Assembly: GCA_001799635.1 (NCBI GenBank)
Contig: MGTV01000010.1
Span: 108,228-172,227, forward strand
Direction: 5' to 3'
Source of the DNA: Elusimicrobia bacterium GWA2_62_23
GTDB taxonomy: Bacteria > Elusimicrobiota > Elusimicrobia > Elusimicrobiales > UBA9959
Length of the DNA: 64,000 nt
In this document: one piece after another, positions 1-9,457 of the stretch
How the letters are laid out: each line of letters starts with the position of its first letter
Numbering within the stretch: the stretch's first letter is position 1
Position numbers and translations under genes: made by a program
The notes under the pieces: model-generated
The model's input: only the letters and a program-made list of their open reading frames with translations
What the model was told of the DNA's origin: nothing
Database searches by the model: none

Positions 1-639
1 GTACTTGTCGTGCTCGAGGTAGGTCTTGGCCGAGCTGTTAAGGATGATGATCTCCCCGTTGACGTCGGTGAGGATCGCCCCTTCCTTGATGCGTTTGAAA
101 ACTATCTCCATCTTGCGCTTCTCTTCCTTCACGGAGGAGAAGAGGCGGGAGTTCTCTATGGCGATGGCGGCCTGGCTGGCGAAGGCCTCGAAGGAGTTCT
201 TGTCGGTGTCGGTGAAGTCCCCGTCGGCCTTGTTGATGGCCTGCACCACGCCTATAGCCTTGCCCTTGATGATCATGGGGCAGGTCAAGAGCGAGCGCGT
301 GACGAAGCCGCTCTTGTTGTCGGCCTTCTTGGAGTGGCGCGGGTCGCTGGCCACGTCGTTGATGATGGTGGACTTGCCTTCCTTGGCGCAGGTGCCGGCC
401 ACGCCCTCGCCCAGCCTGAAGCGCATCTTCTGCACGTCCTCGGGCAGGCCCAGGGCCACGTCGAAATAGAGTTCCTGCGTTTTCTCGTCGAGCAGGTACA
501 GGGAGGCGCGCTCCGCCCCCACCACGCGCGAAGCCAGGCGCATGATGGTGGTCAGCAGCTCGGAAATGTCCAGTTTGGAGGAAAGCAGCCGGCTCACCAT
601 CACCAGCATTTCCAGGCTTTCCTGCGACTGCGTTATCAT
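1..639 (-). CDS. GAF-domain sensor protein, C-terminus cut by window edge
   Basis: The first 213 codons are visible; the gene continues off the left edge. Start is ATG at 637-639 with GGGGAC just upstream; the in-frame codon at 652-654 is a stop, so no longer start exists. Residues about 30-180 read as a GAF domain (GEGVAGTCAKEG, then GVVQAINK near the end of the fold), a ligand or redox-sensing module. A charged helical linker (SSVKEEKRKMEIVFKRI) leads into EGAILTDVNGEIIILNSSA, which looks like the start of a PAS domain. A histidine kinase, cyclase or diguanylate cyclase output domain probably follows outside the window, but this cannot be seen. It starts 12 bp after the upstream gene's stop, so the two are probably co-transcribed. 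Confidence 0.85.
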   Translation of the reverse strand, partial: MITQSQESLEMLVMVSRLLSSKLDISELLTTIMRLASRVVGAERASLYLLDEKTQELYFDVALGLPEDVQKMRFRLGEGVAGTCAKEGKSTIINDVASDPRHSKKADNKSGFVTRSLLTCPMIIKGKAIGVVQAINKADGDFTDTDKNSFEAFASQAAIAIENSRLFSSVKEEKRKMEIVFKRIKEGAILTDVNGEIIILNSSAKTYLEHDKY

Positions 640-651
640 CTTGTCCCCGTT

Positions 652-1512
652 CTAGAAAAATACCTGCAGCAGTATTTTATAATAATTCTTCCAGACCGCG
701 CCTTCTTCCTTGTAGAGGTTGTAGGCCAGGTCCAGCATGGACCTTTCATTGAGGCCGAGTTTCAGGCCGACCACCCCTGAGTTCGCCGCGCGCGTCCGTC
801 TGAAGGATATTTTACTATATCCCGCGTAAATGTGGCTGTCGAATTCGGGGCGCATGTTGCGCGCGATCTGGGCGGACAGCGTCCAGTCAGGCAGGGCCGT
901 TATCTGGCGGAACGTGCCCAGGTTGGCGAGTTCGGACTGGTCCATGGCGGGGGTGACCAGGGTGGCGTTGGAGACCCCGGAAGGTTTGGTGAACGCCGCG
1001 CCCGAGACCAGGAAGTAGAACTGGCCGTAATAGGACTTCTCCACTTGCACTTCATAGGAGGCCTGGGAGAAGGTCTTGCGCGACAGGGCGGCGCCGTCCA
1101 GGACGCGGGCCTTCTGGCTGGCCCAGGCGCCGGAGACGGTGAGGCGCGTGTAGCTCTCGTCCCCGCCTTCGTCCAGGGAGGTCAGCAGGTAGAGTTTCCC
1201 GCCCGAGGCGCCGGAACGCGTTTCAGCGGACAGAGGGTAGATGAAAGGCTTGAGGGAGACGGAGATCTTGTCGCCGGAGTACATCAGCGGCAGGCGGAAG
1301 GACCACATCTTTTCCCGGTAGGCGGCCGTATCCCGGTAGAAGGCGGCGTTGGCGCCGGCCACCAGGCGGGGGGTCACCTTGGTGAAGACGGTGAAGGAGT
1401 CTTTCTTGAGGCCGTTGGAACCGGAAGAGTAGTCGTTCTCCAGCCACCAGGCGGCGTTGGCGCTGACAGCGCAGGAGACGGAAAAAAGGGCCGCCAGAAG
1501 CAGGGATTTCAT
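652..1512 (-). CDS. Predicted outer-membrane beta-barrel protein
   Basis: A 286-residue protein with an N-terminal signal peptide (MKSLLLAALFSVSCAVSANA). The rest is rich in alternating beta strands with aromatic residues and ends in ...LLQVFF, the terminal aromatic typical of barrels recognised by the BAM machinery. I do not recognise a named family. An upstream in-frame ATG at 1548 would add 12 residues before the signal peptide, so I chose 1512. There is no clear Shine-Dalgarno sequence; a TATAAT on this strand at 1527-1522 lies 9 nt upstream. It probably shares a transcript with the GAF gene. Barrel assignment is inference from composition and C-terminus. Confidence 0.7.
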   Translation of the reverse strand: MKSLLLAALFSVSCAVSANAAWWLENDYSSGSNGLKKDSFTVFTKVTPRLVAGANAAFYRDTAAYREKMWSFRLPLMYSGDKISVSLKPFIYPLSAETRSGASGGKLYLLTSLDEGGDESYTRLTVSGAWASQKARVLDGAALSRKTFSQASYEVQVEKSYYGQFYFLVSGAAFTKPSGVSNATLVTPAMDQSELANLGTFRQITALPDWTLSAQIARNMRPEFDSHIYAGYSKISFRRTRAANSGVVGLKLGLNERSMLDLAYNLYKEEGAVWKNYYKILLQVFF

Positions 1513-1521
1513 AGTGGCTAT

Positions 1522-1527
1522 ATTATA
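1522..1527 (-). promoter_or_regulatory. Candidate -10 box (TATAAT) of near-leaderless transcript
   Basis: TATAAT on the minus strand, 9 nt before the ATG at 1512, in a short AT-rich gap. No good -35 box or Shine-Dalgarno sequence is visible. One of several such boxes very close to start codons in this window. Confidence 0.4.
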
Positions 1528-1551
1528 TATTATTAAATAGAATTTCAAATG

Positions 1552-1584
1552 AAAAAGCCCTCCCGCTGCCGGAAGGGCTTTTTT
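1552..1584 (-). terminator. Rho-independent terminator
   Basis: Inverted repeat AAAAAGCCCT / AGGGCTTTTT with a short extra GC pairing around a small loop. It lies just downstream of the minus-strand gene ending at 1598, and the T-run works in that direction after reverse complementing. It separates that gene from the promoter of the 652-1512 gene. Confidence 0.85.
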
Positions 1585-1597
1585 GCGTCCCGTCCCG

Positions 1598-2545
1598 TTA
1601 CTTCAGGAACAGGAAGAAATGCTGCAGGAAGTCGTAGATGTCGCAGTTGACCAGGTTGACGTCCACCGGCGCGTGGTTCATGTAGCCGCCGAGGTGGCCG
1701 TTGACCTTGTTGAAGGTGAGTTCCACGGGCGCGTAGGCCGCGTAGCCCTTCAGGCTGACGATGGTCTGGTCCGCGTAGCCCTGGCCCAGGTCGAACTCCA
1801 CCTTGACCGGGGAGTGGTTGTACTGGCCTTCCAGGAGGCCTTTCTTCCAGTTCACGGTGTAGCGGAGCAGGGCGGGGCCGGAGTTGCCCAGCACGGTTAT
1901 TTCCTCGGTGCTCCAGTCGAACTTGAGGCCCACGGTGGAGGCGTTGGCGCCGCCGGTTATGACGCTCTGCTCGTGGTTGATGCCGAGGTCCACGGGATAA
2001 TTGTTGATGCCGCCCTTTATGGTCCAGTCCAGCTTGTTGATCTTGAGGTTCACCGGGCCGTTGTTCATGACGCCCTTTATGGAGCCCATCTTCACGGCGT
2101 AGGTGGACTTGTTGCGGGAGGGGAAGAGCCGGTCGTACACCTTCTGGCCCACGCGGACCTCGGTGACGTAGTAGTAGCGCGCCAGGCCTATGGCCCGGTC
2201 GGCCGCGTCCTGGCCGGTCACGTCAGCGAAGACCATGTAACCGCCGGTGTTGCTCTGGTAGGCCTGCACCTTGAAGCCGGCCTGGGTGAGCTCGCGCACC
2301 GCGGTGTAGGAATCGAAGCTTTTATCCAGCAGGCCCACCAGCCGGTCGTTCATTTCGGGGGCGGCGGTGTTCAGCTTGATCTTGCTGAGAGTCTGCCAGT
2401 GGTTGTTCTTGGGGGCGCCGGGGGCCGGGAGCTCCACGGAGGGGAGCGAGAGGCCCGCGCCGGTTATGGCGAGGTTCTCGGCGGCGGAAACGAGGCCTGA
2501 AAAGGAAAGGAGCACTGCGGCGGCGATTTGCGGTAACTTGTTCAT
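1598..2545 (-). CDS. Secreted protein with 20-residue NxxPVxL beta repeats
   Basis: A 315-residue protein of no family I recognise. It has a signal peptide (MNKLPQIAAAVLLSFSGLVSA). Residues 60-145 form a mixed alpha/beta domain. From about 155 to 300 there is a regular repeat with core N-x-x-P-V-x-L: NNGPVNL 161, NNYPVDL 181, NASTVGL 201, NSGPALL 221, NHSPVKV 243, AYAPVEL 270, NHAPVDV 290. The first four are exactly 20 residues apart, implying a stacked beta structure. The chosen ATG has GGAGG 7 nt upstream; an upstream in-frame extension to 2704 encodes low-complexity, non-protein-like sequence. Its stop is followed by a terminator. Location is periplasm or outside. Confidence 0.75.
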   Translation of the reverse strand: MNKLPQIAAAVLLSFSGLVSAAENLAITGAGLSLPSVELPAPGAPKNNHWQTLSKIKLNTAAPEMNDRLVGLLDKSFDSYTAVRELTQAGFKVQAYQSNTGGYMVFADVTGQDAADRAIGLARYYYVTEVRVGQKVYDRLFPSRNKSTYAVKMGSIKGVMNNGPVNLKINKLDWTIKGGINNYPVDLGINHEQSVITGGANASTVGLKFDWSTEEITVLGNSGPALLRYTVNWKKGLLEGQYNHSPVKVEFDLGQGYADQTIVSLKGYAAYAPVELTFNKVNGHLGGYMNHAPVDVNLVNCDIYDFLQHFFLFLK

Positions 2546-2692
2546 TCGGTAACCTCCGAAACTTGAGTTCTGTGTATATTGTTCCAGAAAAGGAGGCCCC
2601 GCACAATGACCGCCGGACCCCCGGGGGCGGCGTTTTTTGGCCCCGGCGGCGTAGGCCTTCCGGTCTGGGCCTTGCCGGGGCCCCCGCGGCCC

Positions 2693-2720
2693 TTGACAGG
2701 TCAATCGGCTCTGCTATAAT
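2693..2720 (+). promoter_or_regulatory. Sigma-70-type promoter (TTGACA-N16-TATAAT)
   Basis: Perfect -35 TTGACA at 2693-2698 and perfect -10 TATAAT at 2715-2720 with a 16-nt spacer. Predicted start of transcription is near 2727, giving a leader of about 20 nt with GGAGG before the ATG at 2749. Confidence 0.85.
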
Positions 2721-2748
2721 ATTGGCGTAAACGCAAGCCGGAGGCCTT

Positions 2749-4137
2749 ATGACGAAACTTCTCCTTTCCCTGCTGCTGGTGCCCGCCGTGGCCATGGCGG
2801 ACCCAATAAAGATCAATTTCGGCGGCGACACCTACAGTGCCGACGCCCTGGCCGCGCCCGAGGCCGCCCCCGCGGCGGACAAGGCCGCGGTCCCGTCCAG
2901 TTTCAAGGGAACGCCCGCCAAAAAGAAATGGACCGTCATGGTCTTCGTGAACGGCAAGAACGACCTGGAAGCGGCCGGCCTGCTGAACCTCAACATGATG
3001 GAGATGGTGGGCTCCAACAAAGACCTTAATATCGTGGCCGAACTGGGCCGCATGAAGGGCCAGGAGCGGGACACCGACGCCGACGGCGACTGGGCCGGGG
3101 CGCGCCGCATCTACGTCAAGAAAGACAAGGACATGGGGAAGATCACCTCGCCCGTGGTGATGAGGACCGAGAAGGTGGACATGGGCGACTACAAGCGCGC
3201 CATAGACTTCGTGAACTGGTCCAAGAAGAACTACCCCGCGGAGAAATACCTGCTCATCCTCTGGGACCACGGCACCGGCTGGATGGACCCCCGCGTGGAG
3301 AAGCCCGCCGACGCGTCCAAGGGCATCTCTTTCGACGACGAGACCGGCAACTACATCCGCACCCGCGAGATCGGCCTGATAGCCAAGGAGGCCGGCGGCG
3401 TGGACATCATGGCCTTCGACGCCTGCCTGATGCAGATGGCCGAAGTGCTCAGCGAGCTCAAGGGCAACGCCAAGGTCATGGTGGGCTCGGAAGAGACCAT
3501 CCCCGGCGTGGGCTACCCCTACCACGTCTTCCTGGGCGCGCTGGCCAGGGAGCCGGGCATGAGCGCCGAGAAGCTCGGCGGCATCCTGGTGGAGGCGTAC
3601 AAGCTGTTTTACGAGCAGGATATAAAGCGCGGCGCGCAGCTCTCCGCCGTGCGCGTGGCCAAGGCCGGCGAACTGGAAGCCAAGGTGAAGGAACTGGCCG
3701 CGGCGCTCAAGGCCGTGAACGACACCGCGGCGCTGAAGGCGGCCCGCAACGGGGTGCTCCGTTTCGACGCGGTGGGCGCCGGCTCGGACCCGAAAAAGCA
3801 GATCTCCTTCTACGGCGACCTATTCAACTACCTGGAGCTGGTGGAAAAGAACATGACCGCCAAGGGCGCCTCGGCGGACTTCATCAAGGCCCGCTCCGTC
3901 TCGCTGCGCGAGTTCATAGTCAAGGACCTCGTCATCCACAACAACTACTTCGACAAGGACCGCACGGGCCGTTCCTTCGCGGACTCGCACGGCATTTCCG
4001 TCTACCTGCCGCCCGTGATAGACAAGATAGACCAGGCCAAGCTGGAGGGGATCTTCGAGGGCAAGTACCAGGATTTCGAGTTCTCCAAGAAGACCGGCTG
4101 GCACGACTTCGTGACGTACCTGTACGGCGTGAAGTAG
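2749..4137 (+). CDS. Secreted clostripain-family (C11) cysteine peptidase
   Basis: A 462-residue protein with a signal peptide (MTKLLLSLLLVPAVAMA), predicted to act in the periplasm or outside the cell. It matches peptidase family C11: KKKWTVMVFVNGKNDLE opens the caspase-like fold, the catalytic His is in ILWDHGTGW (His174) and the catalytic Cys in AFDACLMQM (Cys226). Members cleave after basic residues and are often self-activated. GGAGG precedes the ATG, behind a canonical promoter, and a strong terminator follows, so this is a single-gene transcription unit. Substrate unknown. Confidence 0.9.
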   Translation: MTKLLLSLLLVPAVAMADPIKINFGGDTYSADALAAPEAAPAADKAAVPSSFKGTPAKKKWTVMVFVNGKNDLEAAGLLNLNMMEMVGSNKDLNIVAELGRMKGQERDTDADGDWAGARRIYVKKDKDMGKITSPVVMRTEKVDMGDYKRAIDFVNWSKKNYPAEKYLLILWDHGTGWMDPRVEKPADASKGISFDDETGNYIRTREIGLIAKEAGGVDIMAFDACLMQMAEVLSELKGNAKVMVGSEETIPGVGYPYHVFLGALAREPGMSAEKLGGILVEAYKLFYEQDIKRGAQLSAVRVAKAGELEAKVKELAAALKAVNDTAALKAARNGVLRFDAVGAGSDPKKQISFYGDLFNYLELVEKNMTAKGASADFIKARSVSLREFIVKDLVIHNNYFDKDRTGRSFADSHGISVYLPPVIDKIDQAKLEGIFEGKYQDFEFSKKTGWHDFVTYLYGVK

Positions 4138-4156
4138 CCGGGCCCCGCCCCGGCAG

Positions 4157-4186
4157 AAGCCCCCCGGCCACCCGGGGGGCTTTTTT
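4157..4186 (+). terminator. Rho-independent terminator
   Basis: AAGCCCCCCGG / CCGGGGGGCTT stem with a short loop, followed by TTTTTT. It ends the C11 peptidase transcript. Confidence 0.93.
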
Positions 4187-4209
4187 GTCCCCGCCGCCCG
4201 CCTTTATAG

Positions 4210-4215
4210 TAGAAT
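4210..4215 (+). promoter_or_regulatory. Candidate -10 box (TAGAAT), leaderless start
   Basis: TAGAAT ends 7 nt before the ATG at 4223, directly after the preceding terminator. No Shine-Dalgarno sequence is present. Confidence 0.4.
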
Positions 4216-4222
4216 TTCAACC

Positions 4223-5248
4223 ATGAAGCGCCTGCTGCTCGTGAACTTCGCCGAGTGCCCGGAGAACCTGCACTTCGAGCGCGCCCTGGCGCGCGCCGCG
4301 GCGCGCCGCCGCGGGCTGGCGCTGGACGTGCTGCACGACTTCGACTACCATTACGATTTCATCGGCGCGCCCCTGCCGCCGCGCGGCCGGCGGCTGCGCT
4401 GCGCGGGCCTGGACGCGCTCAAAAAAAGCTTCGGACGTTACGACGTTGTCGTCCTGCTGGATTTTCCCAAGCGCGCCCGCTGCGCCACGGCCTTCCTCTG
4501 GCTGGCGCGCCAGGCCCCGGCCGGCGCCAAGGTCTTCGTGGCTAATCACCTCATCCCGATGCCGGGCCAGAACCTGGCCGCCGACCTGGCCCGCAAGTGG
4601 AAAGCGCTCGCCGGGGCGAAGGCCGGCTGGATGCTGGAGGCCGACGACAAGGAACTCTGGCGCGAGACCGGCTTGGCCGGGACGCGCCTGCGGCGCCGCG
4701 GCTACGCCACCGACTGCGTCTATTACAAACCCTCCGGCGCGGTTGCGGGCGGCTACGTTTTTTCTGCGGGTTCCGCCGGGCGGGATTACGCCGCGCTGGC
4801 CGCCGGCGCCAAGAGAGCCGGGTTCGGCATAAAGATCTTCACGGATTCCAAACCCGGCCGCCTGCCGGCCAACGCGGAAGTGCTGCCGCTGGCCAAGAAC
4901 CTGCACAACCTGAAGGAAGCGGCCGAGCGGGCGCGGGCGGTGGCTATCCCGGTAAAGGACTCGCACGTGAACGAGTCCGCCGGCAATTCCATAGCCTTCC
5001 TGGCCATGGCGCTGGGCCGCCCTGTCCTGCTCAAGCGCACGCCCTACTGGGAGCGGCTCATAGAGGACGGAAAGAACGGCTTTCTCTGCGACAGTCTGGC
5101 CCCGGCCGCGCTGGCGGCGGGCCTTAGGCGTGTGGCCGCTCTTTCCCCCGCGGGCGCGCGCCGGCTGGGCGCCGCCGCCCGCCGCACCGTGCTTAAAAAA
5201 GCCAGTCTCGACAGCTTCTGCTCCGAATTCCTGCGCGGCCTTCTTTAA
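4223..5248 (+). CDS. GT-B-fold glycosyltransferase-like protein
   Basis: A 341-residue cytoplasmic protein with the two-domain look of a GT-B glycosyltransferase. The C-terminal half carries a GT4/GT1-like nucleotide-sugar region: YVFSAGSAGRDYAALAAGAK, then VKDSHVNESAGNSIAFLAMA and GRPVLLKRTPYWERLIEDG, the usual place for donor-binding residues. Donor and acceptor cannot be named. There is no Shine-Dalgarno sequence before the ATG, and a TAGAAT box sits 7 nt upstream, so the mRNA may be leaderless. It lies alone between a terminator and guaA (56-bp gap). No neighbouring polysaccharide genes help with function. Confidence 0.6.
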   Translation: MKRLLLVNFAECPENLHFERALARAAARRRGLALDVLHDFDYHYDFIGAPLPPRGRRLRCAGLDALKKSFGRYDVVVLLDFPKRARCATAFLWLARQAPAGAKVFVANHLIPMPGQNLAADLARKWKALAGAKAGWMLEADDKELWRETGLAGTRLRRRGYATDCVYYKPSGAVAGGYVFSAGSAGRDYAALAAGAKRAGFGIKIFTDSKPGRLPANAEVLPLAKNLHNLKEAAERARAVAIPVKDSHVNESAGNSIAFLAMALGRPVLLKRTPYWERLIEDGKNGFLCDSLAPAALAAGLRRVAALSPAGARRLGAAARRTVLKKASLDSFCSEFLRGLL

Positions 5249-5304
5249 TTTGTTAGAATTTCCCTGTCGTCCTACATTCTGGCGGGTCTTGAGGTGAATA
5301 ACTG

Positions 5305-6837
5305 ATGGATCAGATCCTTATCCTGGACTTCGGCAGCCAGTACACCCAACTTATCGCCCGCAGGCTGCGCAGCCTGCGGGTTTATTGCGAAATACTCCCC
5401 TTCGGGGCCCCGGTAGAGGACATCCTCGCCAGGTCGCCGCGGGGCATCATCCTTTCGGGCGGGCCGTCGAGCGTTTACGCCAAGGACGCGCCCAAGCCCG
5501 ATCCCGCGGTGTTCAACCTCGGCGTGCCGGTGCTGGGCGTCTGCTACGGCATGCAGCTGCTCGCGCACGAATTCGGCGGCCGGGTCTCCAAGGCCGCCGC
5601 CCGCGAATACGGCTTCAGCAAGTTGAAGGTCCTCAAGGGTTCCCGGCTTTTCAAAGGCATCCCCGGCGGCGTGAACGTCTGGATGAGCCACGGCGACGAG
5701 GTGAAGCGGGTGCCGCAGGGCTTTCGCGTGACCGCCAGGGCGGCCGGGTCGGACATCTCCGCCATGGAGAACCCGGAGAGAGATCTCTACGCGCTGCAGT
5801 TCCATCCCGAGGTGCACCACACCGAGAGCGGCGTGAAAATGCTCGAGAACTTCGCCCGCGGCATCTGCGGCTACAAGGAGCGCTGGTCCCCGGCCTCTTT
5901 CCTGGCCGGCAGCGTGGCGGAAATTAAAAAGCAGGCCGGCGGCGCGGCGGTCATCTGCGGGCTTTCCGGCGGCGTGGATTCCTCCGTGGCCGCGGTGCTG
6001 GCGCACCGGGCCATAGGCAATAAGCTCAAGTGCATCTTCGTGGACACCGGCGTGCTGCGCCACGGCGACCGCAAACGCATGACCGAAGTTTTTAAAAAGA
6101 AGTTCCGCTACAGCCTCAAGATAGTGGACGCATCCAAACTCTTCCTCGGCCGCCTGAAAGGCGTGACCTCCCCGGAGAAGAAACGCAAGATCATAGGGCA
6201 TACTTTCATAGAGGTCTTCGACAAGGAAGCTAAGAAGGTAAAGGGCGCGAAGTTCCTACTGCAGGGCACGCTTTACCCGGATGTGATCGAGTCCGTGTCG
6301 GTGAAGGGCCCCTCCGCGGTGATAAAGAGCCACCACAACGTGGGCGGCCTGCCCGCTAAAATGAAGATGGGCCTGATAGAGCCGCTGCGCTACTTCTTCA
6401 AGGACGAAGTGCGCGAGCTCGGCCGCAGCCTGAAGATCCCGGAGAGCGTGCTGATGCTGCACCCGTTCCCCGGGCCGGGGCTCTCCATCCGCGTGCTGGG
6501 CGAGGTGACCCCGGACAGGCTCAAGATCCTGCGCGAGGCCGACCGCGTGATGCGCGAGGAGATACAGACGGCCGGCTGGTACTCGAAGATCTGGCAGGCC
6601 TTCTGCGTACTGCTGCCGGTGCGCTCCGTGGGCGTGATGGGCGACGAGCGGTCCTACGAATACACCATAGCCATCCGCTGCGTGAGTTCGGTGGACGGCA
6701 TGACGGCCGACTGGAGCCGCCTGCCGCACGACCTGCTGCAGAAAATTTCGTCCAGGATAGTCAGCGAGGTGCGCGGCGTGAACCGCGTGGTCTACGACGT
6801 CACCTCCAAGCCGCCCGCCACCATAGAGTGGGAATAA
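5305..6837 (+). CDS. guaA: GMP synthase (glutamine-hydrolysing)
   Basis: A 510-residue cytosolic enzyme converting XMP to GMP with ATP and glutamine, the last step of guanine nucleotide synthesis. The N-terminal class I amidotransferase has the nucleophile in GVCYGMQ (Cys80) and the His/Glu pair in FHPE (His168, Glu170). The ATP-pyrophosphatase domain has the PP-loop SGGVDSS at 221-227. The C-terminal dimerisation domain ends ...SKPPATIEWE, as expected of the family. Length is normal. GAGGTG lies 8-9 nt before the ATG. guaB follows 22 bp downstream, forming a guaAB operon in reverse of the E. coli order. Confidence 0.98.
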   Translation: MDQILILDFGSQYTQLIARRLRSLRVYCEILPFGAPVEDILARSPRGIILSGGPSSVYAKDAPKPDPAVFNLGVPVLGVCYGMQLLAHEFGGRVSKAAAREYGFSKLKVLKGSRLFKGIPGGVNVWMSHGDEVKRVPQGFRVTARAAGSDISAMENPERDLYALQFHPEVHHTESGVKMLENFARGICGYKERWSPASFLAGSVAEIKKQAGGAAVICGLSGGVDSSVAAVLAHRAIGNKLKCIFVDTGVLRHGDRKRMTEVFKKKFRYSLKIVDASKLFLGRLKGVTSPEKKRKIIGHTFIEVFDKEAKKVKGAKFLLQGTLYPDVIESVSVKGPSAVIKSHHNVGGLPAKMKMGLIEPLRYFFKDEVRELGRSLKIPESVLMLHPFPGPGLSIRVLGEVTPDRLKILREADRVMREEIQTAGWYSKIWQAFCVLLPVRSVGVMGDERSYEYTIAIRCVSSVDGMTADWSRLPHDLLQKISSRIVSEVRGVNRVVYDVTSKPPATIEWE

Positions 6838-6841
6838 ATAG

Positions 6842-8317
<1,476 letters not shown>

Positions 8318-8335
8318 GCGCCTTCGGCCGCAAAA

Positions 8336-8368
8336 AAAAGGACCGCCGGGAGAACCGGCGGTCCTTTT
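8336..8368. terminator. Bidirectional rho-independent terminator
   Basis: AAAAGGACCGCCGG / CCGGCGGTCCTTTT, a 14-bp perfect stem with a 5-nt loop, with an A-run on the left and a T-run on the right. It sits between the convergent ends of guaB and the minus-strand gene ending at 8383 and can serve both. Confidence 0.92.
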
Positions 8369-8382
8369 GCGTGCGTCGGGCG

Positions 8383-8847
8383 CTATTTCTCCGCGGAAAG
8401 TTCTTCCTCGAACTTGTTCATCAGGACGGAGTTGTAGTAGGTGTCCTTGCCTACCTGTTTTATTTTGTTGAAGTAGCCGCAGGCCTTTACCCTGGCGCCC
8501 TTGCCGAAGGCCGGCAGGCGCAGCGAGATCACGTTGATGAAATCGTAGCTGCCGTCGGGCGCGGTCTCCTGCAGGCTGAAGACCGTGTAGGGGCGCACCA
8601 GTTTGTTGTCCTCCACGCGCAGGTCCAGCACTTCGCCACGCACGCAGACGGGCTTGGCGTCGTAGGCGCCCGGGGCCTTGTTCAGGTCCATCACCGACAC
8701 CGGTTCGGGGCCCCGGCTGAAGCGGGGCAGCCGGCACAGCCCCAGCAGGAAGCCCAGCAGCGCCAGGCCCGCCAGGACGCCGGCGCAGCGGCCCCAGAAG
8801 TGGCCGAAGAACCAGGCGAGGATGTTCTTTTTGTTCTCGTCGAGCAT
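8383..8847 (-). CDS. Membrane-anchored protein with predicted OB-like domain, paralogue 1
   Basis: A 154-residue protein with one N-terminal membrane segment (about 22-40: VLAGLALLGFLLGLC), then a soluble domain rich in beta strands. I recognise no named family. Its sequence is clearly repeated in the gene just upstream: both share V-S-V-x-D-L-N-x-A-P, VCVRG, FINVIS, ACG(Y/V)F and KQVGKDTY. The VCVRG...F...GYF pattern is like an OB fold, which is only a guess. It begins 8 bp after the upstream paralogue's stop, so they form an operon of tandem duplicates. A bidirectional terminator follows. Confidence 0.75.
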   Translation of the reverse strand: MLDENKKNILAWFFGHFWGRCAGVLAGLALLGFLLGLCRLPRFSRGPEPVSVMDLNKAPGAYDAKPVCVRGEVLDLRVEDNKLVRPYTVFSLQETAPDGSYDFINVISLRLPAFGKGARVKACGYFNKIKQVGKDTYYNSVLMNKFEEELSAEK

Positions 8848-8855
8848 GGATCCGC

Positions 8856-9359
8856 CTAGAAGGCCCTGCTCCTTTTCGCGCCGCGCAGCGGGGCGTCCGG
8901 CCGCCCGTTGGCTTCGTCTTTGAAACGGTTGAGCAGGATGACATTGTGGTAGGTGTCCTTGCCTACCTGCTTCATGGCGCTGAAGACCCCGCAGGCCAGC
9001 ACCAGGCCCTCCGGGGCGCTTTCGCGCTCCTTGAAGGAGATGACGTTGATGAAATCATAGTCGCCGGCGCCGCGCGTTTCTTTAAGGCTGAAGATGGCAT
9101 AGGGCAGATCGGCGGGCTCCGCGCCGGCGTCCTTGAGGTTCAGGATCATACCGCGCACGCAGACATTGCGCGCGTTATACCTGTCCGGGGCGGCGTTGAG
9201 GTCGAACACCGAGACCGGGCTGTTGGCCGCTAGCCGGGCCTTACTGAAACAGCCGAAGGCGTAGCCGGCCGCGAGCGCCACGGCTCCGGCGAGCAACAGT
9301 TGGGCCCTGAATTCCTTCAGGGTCCAGAATACCAGCCTCCTGGCGTTGTAGTCGAGCAG
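8856..9359 (-). CDS. Membrane-anchored protein with predicted OB-like domain, paralogue 2 (probable CTG start)
   Basis: A 167-residue paralogue of the following gene. No ATG or GTG lies in the 5' part of the frame. The only conventional alternative, a TTG at 9296, would cut off the membrane-proximal residues aligning with the sister protein. Reading instead from CTG at 9359-9357 gives (M)LDYNARRLVFW, which aligns with the sister's MLDENKKNILAWF. GGAGGGG stands 3 nt upstream (9369-9363). I therefore call CTG as the start codon. The rest is a membrane segment and the shared beta-rich domain with VCVRG, FINVIS, ACGVF and KQVGKDTY. Function unknown. Confidence 0.72.
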   Translation of the reverse strand: MLDYNARRLVFWTLKEFRAQLLLAGAVALAAGYAFGCFSKARLAANSPVSVFDLNAAPDRYNARNVCVRGMILNLKDAGAEPADLPYAIFSLKETRGAGDYDFINVISFKERESAPEGLVLACGVFSAMKQVGKDTYHNVILLNRFKDEANGRPDAPLRGAKRSRAF

Positions 9360-9457
9360 AAACCCCTCCGTATCGCTACGGCACCCATTGAAAAATAATT
9401 TTACTTAAGACTCCCAAACCTGCCCGGTAAATATAGCAAATTTTCCGCTGCCCGGCG

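Noticed and set aside
2546-2704. N-terminal extension of the repeat-protein gene
   Set aside because: The extension is basic low-complexity sequence before a clear signal peptide; ATG at 2545 has GGAGG at good spacing.
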